Under the pieces are notes generated by a model. It saw only the letters and a list, made by a program, of their open reading frames with translations. It was not told the DNA's origin and did no database searches. A stretch of 64,000 nucleotides of DNA. Source: an uncultured Thermofilaceae archaeon (lineage in GTDB: Archaea > Thermoproteota > Thermoprotei > Thermofilales > Thermofilaceae). Below are positions 27,201 to 34,216 of the stretch, piece by piece. Location: NCBI GenBank assembly GCA_938036345.1, contig CALHPJ010000001.1:142027-206026 (forward strand), written 5' to 3'. A program made the translations under genes and the position numbers. Position 1 is the stretch's first letter, and the number at the start of each line of letters is the position of its first letter.

Positions 27201-27640
27201 TCCAGCTGTGGGTTAGATGGCAGCACAGCCTTGATACCGCTCCAAGCGCTAGATTGAACAGGTACCAGCTTTTAGCCCCGGTAAATATAACGCTTATACC
27301 GGCAACCACGGTATCCGTGGCTTGGGAAGCTGAGAGCCTGAGCCTTGACTGGCGATGCTTTACGAGCGGGAGCATAGGTGAAAGCCTTCTAGGAGAGGCA
27401 CCTTGGCGCGCAGATATAATCGTGGAGATCGAAGAATGGGATCTTAAAGAGGCATCGAGAAGGCTTGTTAAGACACTTTACTTTGAGGGCAGGATGCCGG
27501 GAGATAGGTTAAACACTGGGATGAGCACCAGCGGAAAGTGGGTGGCGGTATATCTCAAGCCGACGTCGGGCGTACTCTCCAGTTACGGTAAGATCTACAT
27601 AGTGATTCCGTTGCCGGCGAGGTACCCTCCGAGGCTTTAG
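24296..27640 (+). CDS. Large secreted beta-rich surface protein, function unknown
   Basis: The 1114-residue protein begins with a signal peptide (residues 1-25, LGLLLALALLLLYSPP) followed by a Cys-rich N-terminal region (Cys in CSTTNFCGYPSWWD, CPTTYCS, KSCGCAF). The rest is rich in Tyr, Trp, Gly, Ser, Thr and N-x-S/T sites, typical of glycosylated extracellular proteins. A central part repeats the FxGWW...GDAVVTGTVG pattern, similar to the B-repeat-like units of the preceding protein. No C-terminal anchor is visible, so it may be held by the preceding protein. A TTTTTATTCC box centred 27 bases upstream of ATG 24296 is the likely promoter. I do not recognise the family. Confidence 0.7.
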   Translation: MMRIRLGLLLALALLLLYSPPARPAPSCSTTNFCGYPSWWDVDGDVASASCPTTYCSVLYSGKVAEDTTGDGERGTIPRNYSSKDGPIVAVLKYLYNSSAPYSGTWQPYNYLHMYIAWWYWLYPDHSFVDALWSWGGNKSCGCAFNWESGATGGTYNNPTIRPPTQPSIRNITYLYPPEYRYSFYGPSAQLGSGTPVVGCGWTGANMYYAVFYGKVQGFVLMGGGISEAPLGGNPGLATFWMSGAHYPGAGGSNKPPAKHQQLIVPVIGTFHTRAVGPYSLYFRYNASGASSYTYTLTVNPDAKPYAALNAGWKHYFNPFYGSGGLVGNVSYVRALDRNAASMTTANLTGTYRIYYKAEGIGEVWVEKGTRSGWLQLAYHSVGDLEVKYLDVELRNEPIRVRVRSAYRTTVTAYAAVAQPAPFYRFKGWWTGYAPLSSPGQWSWNRFTGDAVVTGTVGAGSIVGSLAVYEYEPNVLLQARIITPLPENSWVNDVVQLQGVVDSVNVYPLLPLNGSRAQGFVVDNSYAFTAPSRVTAAVRTLEGALNATVGSYSTYRWNRYFSGRYDVTASVVKVGTGWGDPEVDIYVCPAPDSSILRCSRIIAGLRRGSITLSNVSINGYIAIRNLGGSPGRVGVSIVKLSPTNFIFAHWEVNGRRVEGDTISGSRPSSTVGITACYAPEGYNYHPAMLSANRSIFLPGEGLPNPLLSRKWGASGLWMVNVTILYPDKVTDNNAKIHAMLTNGSEIVYVPFSWMKVNMSVDWSRVADSCEICNSSKCVVKWDASNLTIFPQVVNGSVPPLYKNWHLVALTAWNPEAVTSSAIDVSQLWTGNVTYAVYGLVFRHLGSGLEIRQPVVVSQLEIVSVAPSYRFGDYSPQLGRRTIMVSLNVTLAWRYRPPSGVNVTLDLPVEELGVSLESYKGEIGFWSYRVARLSESSVTYSLNLGDSLLFYKNTYPAGLENSTGSYMQPFQLWVRWQHSLDTAPSARLNRYQLLAPVNITLIPATTVSVAWEAESLSLDWRCFTSGSIGESLLGEAPWRADIIVEIEEWDLKEASRRLVKTLYFEGRMPGDRLNTGMSTSGKWVAVYLKPTSGVLSSYGKIYIVIPLPARYPPRL

Positions 27641-27715
27641 GTTAGGAGTCGTGTAGACTTTTCCGGAGCGAGGTAGAGTAAAACTTAAATTGTATTTTTT
27701 ATTTTTACAGTAGAC

Positions 27716-28399
27716 ATGATAGCGGCTACGTTTAGCGGTAGCAAGGGAGGCACCGGTAAAACAACGTTAGCCGCTTTTCTTAGCCTGCTCTCCTCAACCG
27801 TAGTGCCTACGCTTCTCGTAGACGCCAGCGCGGATGGCGGGGCAACCTCTTACTTAGTTGGGGAGGTCACTGGTCCCTACCTTTCCGAAAGTCCAAGCGA
27901 GTCGCTTAGAGGCGTGAATGTAAAGAACCTTAAGTTAACCGTGTCGGTAAACAGGGGGCCCATAAGTAACGTAGACGAGGTGGTCAAATTCGTAAAATCT
28001 TTGGGACACAAAATCAAGATTGTTGACCTCCCAGCGCTAACCGATATGGACGCCGTCGGCAGGTACATACCACTCATTGAGGCTGCGGATGTGATTATCG
28101 TGGTTACGGAACCAAACCCAGCCTCAGTTAGCGCAGCGCTTTACACGTTTGGCGACAAGCGTGTGATAATAGCCCTGAACCAACCCCGGCCCTACTACAG
28201 AACTGTGGTAGAGTACTATAGGAGAGTGATCGATAACTTCTCTAAGAAGACCGGCTGTCAGTACGTGATTGTACCCTACGATTCCGCCGTAGCTAGGCTA
28301 TCGCCCCAGACTCTAGAGAGGGTAATAGACTTGACCTCTGAAGAATTCGACGCTTCTCTCGTCAGGCTACTGGAGCTCCTCACTGTAGGGAAATCGTGA
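27716..28399 (+). CDS. ParA/MinD-family ATPase
   Basis: The 227-residue protein has the deviant Walker A SGSKGGTGKTT near residue 8 (signature Lys plus P-loop Lys), VDASADGG near 42 (switch region) and IVDLPALTDMD near 101. It belongs to the SIMIBI ParA/MinD class. Such ATPases position DNA, pili or chemoreceptors. It is short for a plasmid ParA and lacks an N-terminal HTH. Its end overlaps the convergent 81-residue gene by 33 bases. Position between surface proteins and a VirB11-type ATPase favours a role in placing the secretion/pilus machine (as for TadZ or FleN) or in segregation of the island. Both are inference. Confidence 0.85.
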   Translation: MIAATFSGSKGGTGKTTLAAFLSLLSSTVVPTLLVDASADGGATSYLVGEVTGPYLSESPSESLRGVNVKNLKLTVSVNRGPISNVDEVVKFVKSLGHKIKIVDLPALTDMDAVGRYIPLIEAADVIIVVTEPNPASVSAALYTFGDKRVIIALNQPRPYYRTVVEYYRRVIDNFSKKTGCQYVIVPYDSAVARLSPQTLERVIDLTSEEFDASLVRLLELLTVGKS

Positions 28400-28612
28400 G
28401 CCGGTTACCTCACTTCCGGAATCGCCGGTAAGTTCTAGAAGCTCTTCCGGAAGCAGGAGTTCGAGCATTTCAACCCACTTTCTTTCCTTTGGCCTGGGCT
28501 TTCGGGTTGATTTCTCGACTGCCTTCATCTTTTTCACCGATCTTTTTGCAAGCTTCTTGGTTTCTCTGACCTCAGCCTTGAACTCGTCACCCTTTCCAAT
28601 GAAAAGCTTCAT
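28367..28612 (-). CDS. Small charged protein of the VirB11-like operon
   Basis: The 81-residue product is rich in Lys and Arg in its first half (about residues 15-45) and acidic in the second (MLELLLPEELLELTG). Its ATG overlaps the stop codon of the VirB11-like gene as ATGA, a sign of coupled translation and a good argument that the gene is real. No family is recognised. It may be a small partner of the ATPase. The gene's end overlaps the convergent ParA-like gene. Confidence 0.58.
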   Translation of the reverse strand: MKLFIGKGDEFKAEVRETKKLAKRSVKKMKAVEKSTRKPRPKERKWVEMLELLLPEELLELTGDSGSEVTGSRFPYSEELQ

Positions 28613-30027
28613 ACCCCCTGCACCTCCCGTAAGGGGATGGGATCCATGTGTTCGAACCTTATGTCACCTACTGTGGCACCGAAGGCTTCCTTCATGCTAC
28701 TGTATACGCCCGCTGAGTCGTAGATGTTGTTAATAGATAATTGTAGCTCGGGGGGCAGCAACTCCAGGAATTTGTCCTCGGGGAGATACCTCCCTGGCTT
28801 GTAGATTGGTTGAAGCCCGTCAGGTGTAGCGGTGTAGACGGCTAGGATACCCCGCTTCACGCTGCCAAGAGAATCTATTACTTTTCCGCATACGACCCAC
28901 ACTCTAACGACGTCAAGCACGCTCGCTCCATGTATGCCGCTAGCTTGAATTAGTGAATTTAGTCGTCTCAGAAGGTCGCCTAAGGCGACGCTGTGGGCTG
29001 TAGTAAAAACCGGTATGCCGCTACCCGCCGCCTCAAACCAGCTCGGCACTTCTTCGCCCCTAAGCTCACCTACCACTAGGACGTCGGGCCTGTCATACCT
29101 TCTTGTCGCACGTATATTGTCTGTAACCCTGCGGCCGGCGAAGGAGAAATACGAGATTACGTTTGGACCCTGTACCTGAAGAGCGATTTCAGGCTCCTCC
29201 TCCACTATGCTGACTCTAAGGTGTGGCCACACCCTTACCATTTCTCTTAAGACCCCGATCAAAACTGTGGTTTTCCCGGAGCCCGGCGGCCCCGCAAAGG
29301 CTATAGACGAAGGCATGGCAGCTAGAGCTAGCAGCCTAGCCAGAAGGAGCGGGTGCTCTTTGAACGGTTCAACCCTAACCACTCTAGCTGCCGCAATTTG
29401 CCATCCACCTGAAAGCTGCGGTAAGGAAACGTTGACTCTCCAACCGCAGTATTCCCCTGAAGCTTGCGGCTCCTTTTCTGAGAGCCTCATACCGGACACG
29501 ATGGCAATTCGCTGTGCGAGTCTTTCGACGATGAGCTCCCGCGGTAGCTCCACAAGGAATCTTCTACCAGAAATATTGGCCGTTACATTGATGAGGCCGG
29601 ATTTCTCGGCAATGAAAATTTCTTGTGTTTCGGGATAGTCGGCAAGGGGTTGCAGCGGCCCCCAGGGGCCCTCGCTGGCGCAGTAGATTCTGACCTTTCC
29701 ATCGCCAAAAACGACGTCTCCGCTAACTGTACGTATAATTTTTCCGGAGATTGGGGGTAGAGGTACTTCAACACCCTCTAGTTTTGAAGGTTCCCTTAAC
29801 TTTATCACGGGTATTCTAGGTTTATGAAGCACCTTCCTCTTTTCATTCAGCGCTCGCTCTGGCTTTACCTCCGGCTGGAGTGGCGCGCTTGTCGATGAGA
29901 TTGGGTGGTCATCATCTACCCGGTTTTCAATGCCTTGCTTGGCATAGGCCCTCTCCCCGGCTAAGAGGGTATTTTGTAGCTGTAGGGAGCTCTCCTCGGG
30001 CACATTTTGCCACCCCTCTGCTAGCAT
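28609..30027 (-). CDS. Secretion/pilus ATPase of the VirB11/GspE/TadA class
   Basis: The 472-residue protein has a P-loop GPPGSGKTT at 246-254, an Asp-box-like acidic stretch VSIVEEEPE at 272-280, Walker B variant DVLVVGELRGEE at 315-326 and a His-box TTAHSVALGDLLRRL near 345. This motif order identifies hexameric ATPases that drive pilus assembly, archaella or type IV secretion. The first ~90 residues are Pro- and charge-rich and probably disordered. It sits between a coiled-coil protein (upstream) and an 81-residue protein (coupled). It could serve the nearby pilus platform (20949), the CedB-like system (30601-40287), or both. Confidence 0.9.
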   Translation of the reverse strand: MLAEGWQNVPEESSLQLQNTLLAGERAYAKQGIENRVDDDHPISSTSAPLQPEVKPERALNEKRKVLHKPRIPVIKLREPSKLEGVEVPLPPISGKIIRTVSGDVVFGDGKVRIYCASEGPWGPLQPLADYPETQEIFIAEKSGLINVTANISGRRFLVELPRELIVERLAQRIAIVSGMRLSEKEPQASGEYCGWRVNVSLPQLSGGWQIAAARVVRVEPFKEHPLLLARLLALAAMPSSIAFAGPPGSGKTTVLIGVLREMVRVWPHLRVSIVEEEPEIALQVQGPNVISYFSFAGRRVTDNIRATRRYDRPDVLVVGELRGEEVPSWFEAAGSGIPVFTTAHSVALGDLLRRLNSLIQASGIHGASVLDVVRVWVVCGKVIDSLGSVKRGILAVYTATPDGLQPIYKPGRYLPEDKFLELLPPELQLSINNIYDSAGVYSSMKEAFGATVGDIRFEHMDPIPLREVQGV

Positions 30028-30080
30028 CGTCTTTCGAATCTTTTGAGCGGTTTTTCCGATGGGCGTGGCAAATCACCTGG

Positions 30081-30437
30081 TTATAGCCCGAGTTTCCTCA
30101 GAATATCCCTGGCAGAGCGGACCTTCTCCAGGATTCTCTGCCTGTCCTGGATCTCCCTAAGTAAGCGGTTCTCCTCCTCCTCCAACTTTTTGGCGTAGTC
30201 TCTCAACGCCTCAAGGGGTTTCGTGTCAAAATTAAGAGCTTTCAAACTTGCAATTAAGCTGTCAAGCGAAGCATACCTATCTGCCAGCTGCACCTGGTTT
30301 TCAAGCGCATTGGTAGTTGTTGCTCGCCCTTTAAGCGCGCCCGAGGAAGTCGCCGCCAATTTGGCTGATTCGTACTCCCTGAAGAAATCCTTGGTTTCGC
30401 CCTCTGTTTTCTCTTCCCTTTTAGAGGTCATACTCAT
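30081..30437 (-). CDS. Coiled-coil protein preceding the VirB11-like ATPase
   Basis: The 118-residue protein has a hydrophilic first half and a long C-terminal coiled coil (about residues 60-115, LEALRDYAKKLEEEENRLLREIQ in part). No membrane span or enzymatic motif is visible. It is 53 bases upstream of the VirB11-like gene on the same strand and probably shares its promoter, a TATA-like element near 30462-30470. It may be a scaffold or regulator of the ATPase; nothing in the sequence proves it. Confidence 0.6.
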   Translation of the reverse strand: MSMTSKREEKTEGETKDFFREYESAKLAATSSGALKGRATTTNALENQVQLADRYASLDSLIASLKALNFDTKPLEALRDYAKKLEEEENRLLREIQDRQRILEKVRSARDILRKLGL

Positions 30438-30570
30438 GGTTATAATTATTGAGGAAAGATGTTATTATATTTTTTGCTCATCTAGGCTCTGGCAAAAGCT
30501 GTAAGGAGGGGTTTGCGCTAGTGTCACTTAACTGTCCCCCTTGCAAGGGGTCCAGGACTTTCGGGAAATG

Positions 30571-30580
30571 TTTTTATTTC
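30571..30580 (+). promoter_or_regulatory. TATA box of the DNA-transfer operon
   Basis: TTTTTATTTC is centred 26 bases upstream of ATG 30601, which decides the start of the first gene of the operon over the upstream TTG 30541 and ATG 30568. Confidence 0.5.
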
Positions 30581-30600
30581 CGAGAGTAGCTTGGAAGCGT

Positions 30601-31194
30601 ATGGGGGCGAATTACCTAGTATTGGCACTAGCTGTAGCTGCTGCATCCCTTATAGCAGCAGTTACGGCAATAAGCGCGATGCATTTCAGGTCCGGTTACG
30701 ACTACAGGGCCGCTTTTGCTTTGAGGGACGCCCTAGCGCGCGGTTATGTTAACATGCCGGAGGGACTATCGGTTATGCTAGAGGAGAAGTACTTCGCAGT
30801 TTATTCATGCATAGATGGCGTCGATTACGTTTTCCCTTTGAGAAAGGTCCTGATAGCGTTTAAGGCAAGCGGGTCGCCCGGTTCCCCTAGAAATCCCTTT
30901 GAAGAAGGCCTACCCACATTGTGGAGGGTGTGGGGCAATGGCACTCATGCAGGAGCTATCAGCTTTATTGAAGTGGCCGAAGAGGGAGCCGTTATAATTA
31001 TAACATACGTTGTAGCAGACGTTCCTCGTAGTACTGGTTGCTTAGCGGTAACTCGGGCAACCGACGTGTACGTAGGATATTTATTCTCACAGGACTTCGG
31101 CTCAATTGCCGTTGACGGGGCTGTTATCCACGCTTGGAGAGGCTATCGCGAAGTCAGATTGCGAAAATTGAAGGTGGTACCCTGTGACAGTTGA
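30601..31194 (+). CDS. Small single-span protein, first of five in the DNA-transfer operon
   Basis: From ATG 30601 the protein has 197 residues: a hydrophobic helix at residues 5-25 (LVLALAVAAASLIAAVTA) and an extracytoplasmic-looking domain with three Cys (in YSCIDG, TGCLAV and VPCDS). A longer frame from TTG 30541 exists, but the promoter box lies inside it. The layout resembles a minor pilin or an anchored assembly protein. Its last bases overlap the GTG of the next gene. No family motif is recognised, and the role is inferred from position only. Confidence 0.62.
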   Translation: MGANYLVLALAVAAASLIAAVTAISAMHFRSGYDYRAAFALRDALARGYVNMPEGLSVMLEEKYFAVYSCIDGVDYVFPLRKVLIAFKASGSPGSPRNPFEEGLPTLWRVWGNGTHAGAISFIEVAEEGAVIIITYVVADVPRSTGCLAVTRATDVYVGYLFSQDFGSIAVDGAVIHAWRGYREVRLRKLKVVPCDS

Positions 31195-31507
31195 TGAAGC
31201 TCTGGTGACGCTGGCTGAAGTTCTACTCATGATCGGGCTATTTTCGCTGGCTTTGAGGCTCTGGAGCTCAAAGTACGACTACTACCCCGAACTGGTTGCG
31301 AAAGCCGTAAATAGCTCCCCGACGGACGCTGAAGTTATTATAATTCTCCCGAAGCCTATCGCGCTTAAGGTTAGCAACCGGGGGGTGCAGGTCTGTCAGG
31401 CGGGCGAATGCTACGTTACACGCTTGCGCTACGCTAAGGGAAGCCCGCGCGGCTTTCCGGCCTGCATAAAGATCATGGGGGACTCTGCGGAAAGTTGCGG
31501 TGCGTAA
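31184..31507 (+). CDS. Small single-span protein with paired cysteines
   Basis: The 107-residue protein starts with GTG 31184, overlapping the previous gene by 11 bases and preceded by GGTGG. A hydrophobic helix spans about residues 8-25 (TLAEVLLMIGLFSLALRL), followed by a small domain with four Cys (VQVCQAGECYV, PACIK, ESCGA) that would form two disulfides. The layout repeats that of its operon neighbours. I do not recognise the family; a pilus-tip, minor-pilin or channel-lining role is only a guess. Confidence 0.6.
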   Translation: MTVDEALVTLAEVLLMIGLFSLALRLWSSKYDYYPELVAKAVNSSPTDAEVIIILPKPIALKVSNRGVQVCQAGECYVTRLRYAKGSPRGFPACIKIMGDSAESCGA

Positions 31508-31617
31508 CGCGTAGTCTCAGTAGCGGAAGTGGGGCACCGACCTAGGCAAAAGCTTGAATTCACGCCTCTATGCCTCTTTGAAGTCTGTTACCGGCTTAAA
31601 AGTCGATCTTCCTTTTG

Positions 31618-31944
31618 ATGAGGCACCTAGAGTCTCTTGCTATAGCGGCGGTTACAGCTCTCACGCTGACCTATTCTGCAGGAATTGTTGCAAAGCAGAT
31701 AACGCCGGTTCATCAGGTCTCAGCCCAAAGGGCCTTGGCCTGGGTTCTCATATGTTCCCCGAATGCAGCTGCGGCTGTTAACCTGACTACTACCACGTTA
31801 GGCGACCGTCTGGCCGGACTATGGGTAAACGATGTCCAGCTATCCTATTCCAAAACCGTTCAAAGAAGCATCTGCTACTCCTTTGCGATCTTCGACGTGG
31901 CTACTGGCAATGTGGATGTGCTTAAAGCCTGCGTTAAGCCTTGA
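31618..31944 (+). CDS. Small single-span protein in the DNA-transfer operon
   Basis: From ATG 31618 the protein has 108 residues: an N-terminal hydrophobic helix (about residues 6-24, LAIAAVTALTLTYSAGIVA) and a small domain with three Cys (in LICSPN, SICYS and KACVKP). A CTTAAAAG box lies about 20-24 bases upstream, so this gene may have its own promoter after the 110-base gap that follows the previous gene. The upstream codon TTG 31615 is the alternative start. Unknown family. Confidence 0.6.
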   Translation: MRHLESLAIAAVTALTLTYSAGIVAKQITPVHQVSAQRALAWVLICSPNAAAAVNLTTTTLGDRLAGLWVNDVQLSYSKTVQRSICYSFAIFDVATGNVDVLKACVKP

Positions 31945-31954
31945 GGTGGAGCCA

Positions 31955-32578
31955 GTGAAGCATGCGGCGCAGTTCGCCCTACTAGGCGTAACAGTTTTAG
32001 CCGCAGTAGTTATAGCAATAGTTTCAAAGCTGCCGGAGGAGCCTATCTACGCGTGCGAGCGCGGCCATCTTCAAGCTGCAATGCTGGTTCACCTGGCGAG
32101 AGCTTGCTTAGCGACGAGAAACTGCGATGACGAGACTCTCCGGAACCTACTCGAGAGACTGTATTCAGTGAATAAAAGTTACAACCTGCTGCTGTTCGAG
32201 GTCACAAATCTCAGCACCTCTGCGCTTCGCTCAAGCTACGGTGGAACAGCACACTTAGTTAACGTAACCAGTTTCGAGATCAAAACCCCGGCGGGAAGCA
32301 GTAAAGTAGAGGTTCGGGTAGAAGTAAGGGCAACGAGAAGGCACGCGTACGTCAAAACAGTCTCAGGCGTGGTACGCAGCATGGTCAATTTTTCTTTGGT
32401 CTACACGCACCGGTACACCACCCCATTCTTCAACGTGACGCTGTGCCCCCTCATATACCCTGGCGCTGAGAAAATAGTTGACATAAGGCAGGAGGGACCC
32501 TGCAGGTGGGTAATCGGCGTTCCGGAGCGAGTAGAGCTGAGGGACGAGTTCGGCATCGCCATACGCATACCGCCGTGA
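31955..32578 (+). CDS. Small single-span protein in the DNA-transfer operon
   Basis: The likely start is GTG 31955, with GAGGTGG 5 bases upstream and just after the previous stop; GTG 31946 is possible. The protein then has about 207 residues: a hydrophobic helix at residues 5-25 (QFALLGVTVLAAVVIAIVS) and an ectodomain with five Cys (YACERG, ARACLATRNCDD, TLCPL, GPCRW) and several N-x-S/T sites. A longer frame starting at 31832 overlaps the preceding gene and is not preferred. Function unknown; position suggests a component of the transfer machine. Confidence 0.6.
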   Translation: MKHAAQFALLGVTVLAAVVIAIVSKLPEEPIYACERGHLQAAMLVHLARACLATRNCDDETLRNLLERLYSVNKSYNLLLFEVTNLSTSALRSSYGGTAHLVNVTSFEIKTPAGSSKVEVRVEVRATRRHAYVKTVSGVVRSMVNFSLVYTHRYTTPFFNVTLCPLIYPGAEKIVDIRQEGPCRWVIGVPERVELRDEFGIAIRIPP

Positions 32579-32588
32579 AGGTGGTTGA

Positions 32589-32960
32589 ATGGAGAAGGTG
32601 ATCCTACTCCTGGCCTTCTTAGCTTCGCTGGTGTGCGTAGGCTTCGGCTTCGTTAGGGCGCTTAACCTCCAGTTGGGCGATAAGTGCGCGGAGGCTAGGA
32701 GATTTGCAAGGGACCTTTTCTACGTCTCCATTAATAGGGGGACTGTAATCGGCGTTTACGATTTACCCAAGATAGACGTGTCAGCAAGGGAGGCAACCCT
32801 GCTACGCTCAGAAGAATGCGGGCTGTCCATCAATATCCGTCGGGTCTGCTGGGAATCGAGCGGGACAACCTTGCCAGAGGGTAGAGCACGCCTGGTGGTA
32901 TCTTACAGCAGCGCGAAGGATTGTGTGGAAGTAGCTCTCGCGGAGCGACCAAAAAATTAA
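32589..32960 (+). CDS. Small single-span protein in the DNA-transfer operon
   Basis: The 123-residue protein begins with a hydrophobic helix (residues 4-23, VILLLAFLASLVCVGFGFV) and continues with an ectodomain containing four more Cys (GDKCAEA, EECGL, RVCWE, KDCVE). GGTGG lies 5-9 bases before ATG 32589. Together with its four upstream neighbours it forms a run of short proteins of the same plan. Not recognised as a known family. Confidence 0.62.
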   Translation: MEKVILLLAFLASLVCVGFGFVRALNLQLGDKCAEARRFARDLFYVSINRGTVIGVYDLPKIDVSAREATLLRSEECGLSINIRRVCWESSGTTLPEGRARLVVSYSSAKDCVEVALAERPKN

Positions 32961-32986
32961 AATAAGGCTATCTCCTATTAATTATT

Positions 32987-33370
32987 ATGAAAGGTCGTTC
33001 CCTCACGGCTTCCGTGGTACTTGTTACACTTACTTTACCCCTTGTTCGAGCACAAGGTCCTACTGTTAATATTGACGCATTACGGAGCTACGCTGTCCTG
33101 AGCGTTAAATTAGCAGTAACAATAACCGGTTTGCTAGTTTTTCTAACTTCACTGGTACGAGCGGCGGTGGCCGGGCTTAAAAAGCAGGTGGGGGGCGTGT
33201 ACTCTGGTAGCGCCCTCAGAGACCTCTACGAAACTTTGGAGGGTCCAATATTCTGGCTGATATCCCTGGCGCTAATAGCCTGGCTACCCGATATATTGGT
33301 TTCAGTAGGCTTACTCCCCCAAGGAACACCTTTCACCGTTAGCTGGAACGATATATTCGGAAAGCCGTGA
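32987..33370 (+). CDS. VirB2/TrbC/TedC-like two-helix conjugation-type pilin candidate
   Basis: The 127-residue protein has an N-terminal cleavable-looking signal (residues 4-22, ending LVRAQG), then two long hydrophobic helices (about 38-62 and 90-112) joined by a positively charged loop with AGLKKQVGG. That is the plan of VirB2/TrbC conjugation pilins and of the pilin-like subunits of crenarchaeal DNA-import systems. Its AT-rich promoter region (AATTAAAATAAG at about 32955-32966) suggests separate, strong expression, as expected for a filament subunit. It is directly upstream of a CedA-like gene. The plan is clear; homology needs a profile search. Confidence 0.6.
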   Translation: MKGRSLTASVVLVTLTLPLVRAQGPTVNIDALRSYAVLSVKLAVTITGLLVFLTSLVRAAVAGLKKQVGGVYSGSALRDLYETLEGPIFWLISLALIAWLPDILVSVGLLPQGTPFTVSWNDIFGKP

Positions 33371-33414
33371 CAACAGCTATAAATAATTCTTAAATTATTT
33401 TTAATTGGGTTGGT

Positions 33415-34215
33415 ATGAGCGTAAGCATAGATTTTGCGGCGTACAGCCTTGCGCTCGCCTTCGTTGCGGTAGAAGTGTTGTACGGGGCATGGCTTTCGAG
33501 CAATCCTTCGCCGCAAATTAAAGCTAAAGGAATCACCGTAATATACAACGCTCTCGAAAGCGCGGTTTTAGGCATTGTGCTAGCAGCCATTTTGCTCTCC
33601 TCTCAGGCAGTGCTCTCTGTATTCGGCATATTCCCAGTACCCCCGACCGAGGCTGAACGGCTCTGTCTGGAGGCGAGAGATAGGTACACAACCTACGTGA
33701 TGGATTTAGCTAACGTAGCCCGCGATATCGCGCTAACCGGTATACTTGCCCCCCTAGCCGCCACATGGCACGCGGCCTGCAGCCTATCAAATTTTTTCGC
33801 CACATATTTGATGGCTGCGAGTGCGGCGCTTCTGGTAGCTTCGCGCTTCTGCTCTATCTATGGTGCACCGCTAGCCAGCCTTGGCATTGTGCTGACAGGG
33901 ATAGCCAGGTTTAGGAGGGTAGGTCCTACGCTAGCGATAGGCATCGTCGCCCTCCAGGTCTACGTAGGTGTAGCCGCGCCGTACCTGAGCAGCGTAGCTG
34001 CGCAGTTGAGGTTCAAGTACGTCGGAGTCCCGCTTGCAGGGATAGCGCAGTACTTCGCAGGTGCGGTAGAGGAGGTGGTGGGCGACGCAAAAGCCATGGG
34101 GGAGTGCGTGGCGTGGTTCACTCTCTCTACTGCAGTAGCCGCGGCTCTAAGCGCTGGAGCTGTTACCGCAGCTGGCGGCTTACCCGAGTCGTTGATAGCG
34201 AGGCTGAGGGTCTAG
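33415..34215 (+). CDS. CedA/VirB6-like polytopic membrane protein
   Basis: The 266-residue protein has about six to seven hydrophobic spans with short loops, no catalytic motif, and a size similar to CedA of crenarchaeal DNA import, itself related to the VirB6/TrbL channel component. A Cys-containing loop (ERLCLEARDRY near residue 80) and a second Cys loop (WHAACSLSN near 121) fall between spans. It lies between the pilin candidate and the giant polytopic protein, and upstream of a VirB4-like ATPase, which makes the channel role likely. A TATA-like stretch lies at 33376-33400. Confidence 0.65.
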   Translation: MSVSIDFAAYSLALAFVAVEVLYGAWLSSNPSPQIKAKGITVIYNALESAVLGIVLAAILLSSQAVLSVFGIFPVPPTEAERLCLEARDRYTTYVMDLANVARDIALTGILAPLAATWHAACSLSNFFATYLMAASAALLVASRFCSIYGAPLASLGIVLTGIARFRRVGPTLAIGIVALQVYVGVAAPYLSSVAAQLRFKYVGVPLAGIAQYFAGAVEEVVGDAKAMGECVAWFTLSTAVAAALSAGAVTAAGGLPESLIARLRV

Positions 34216-34216
34216 C

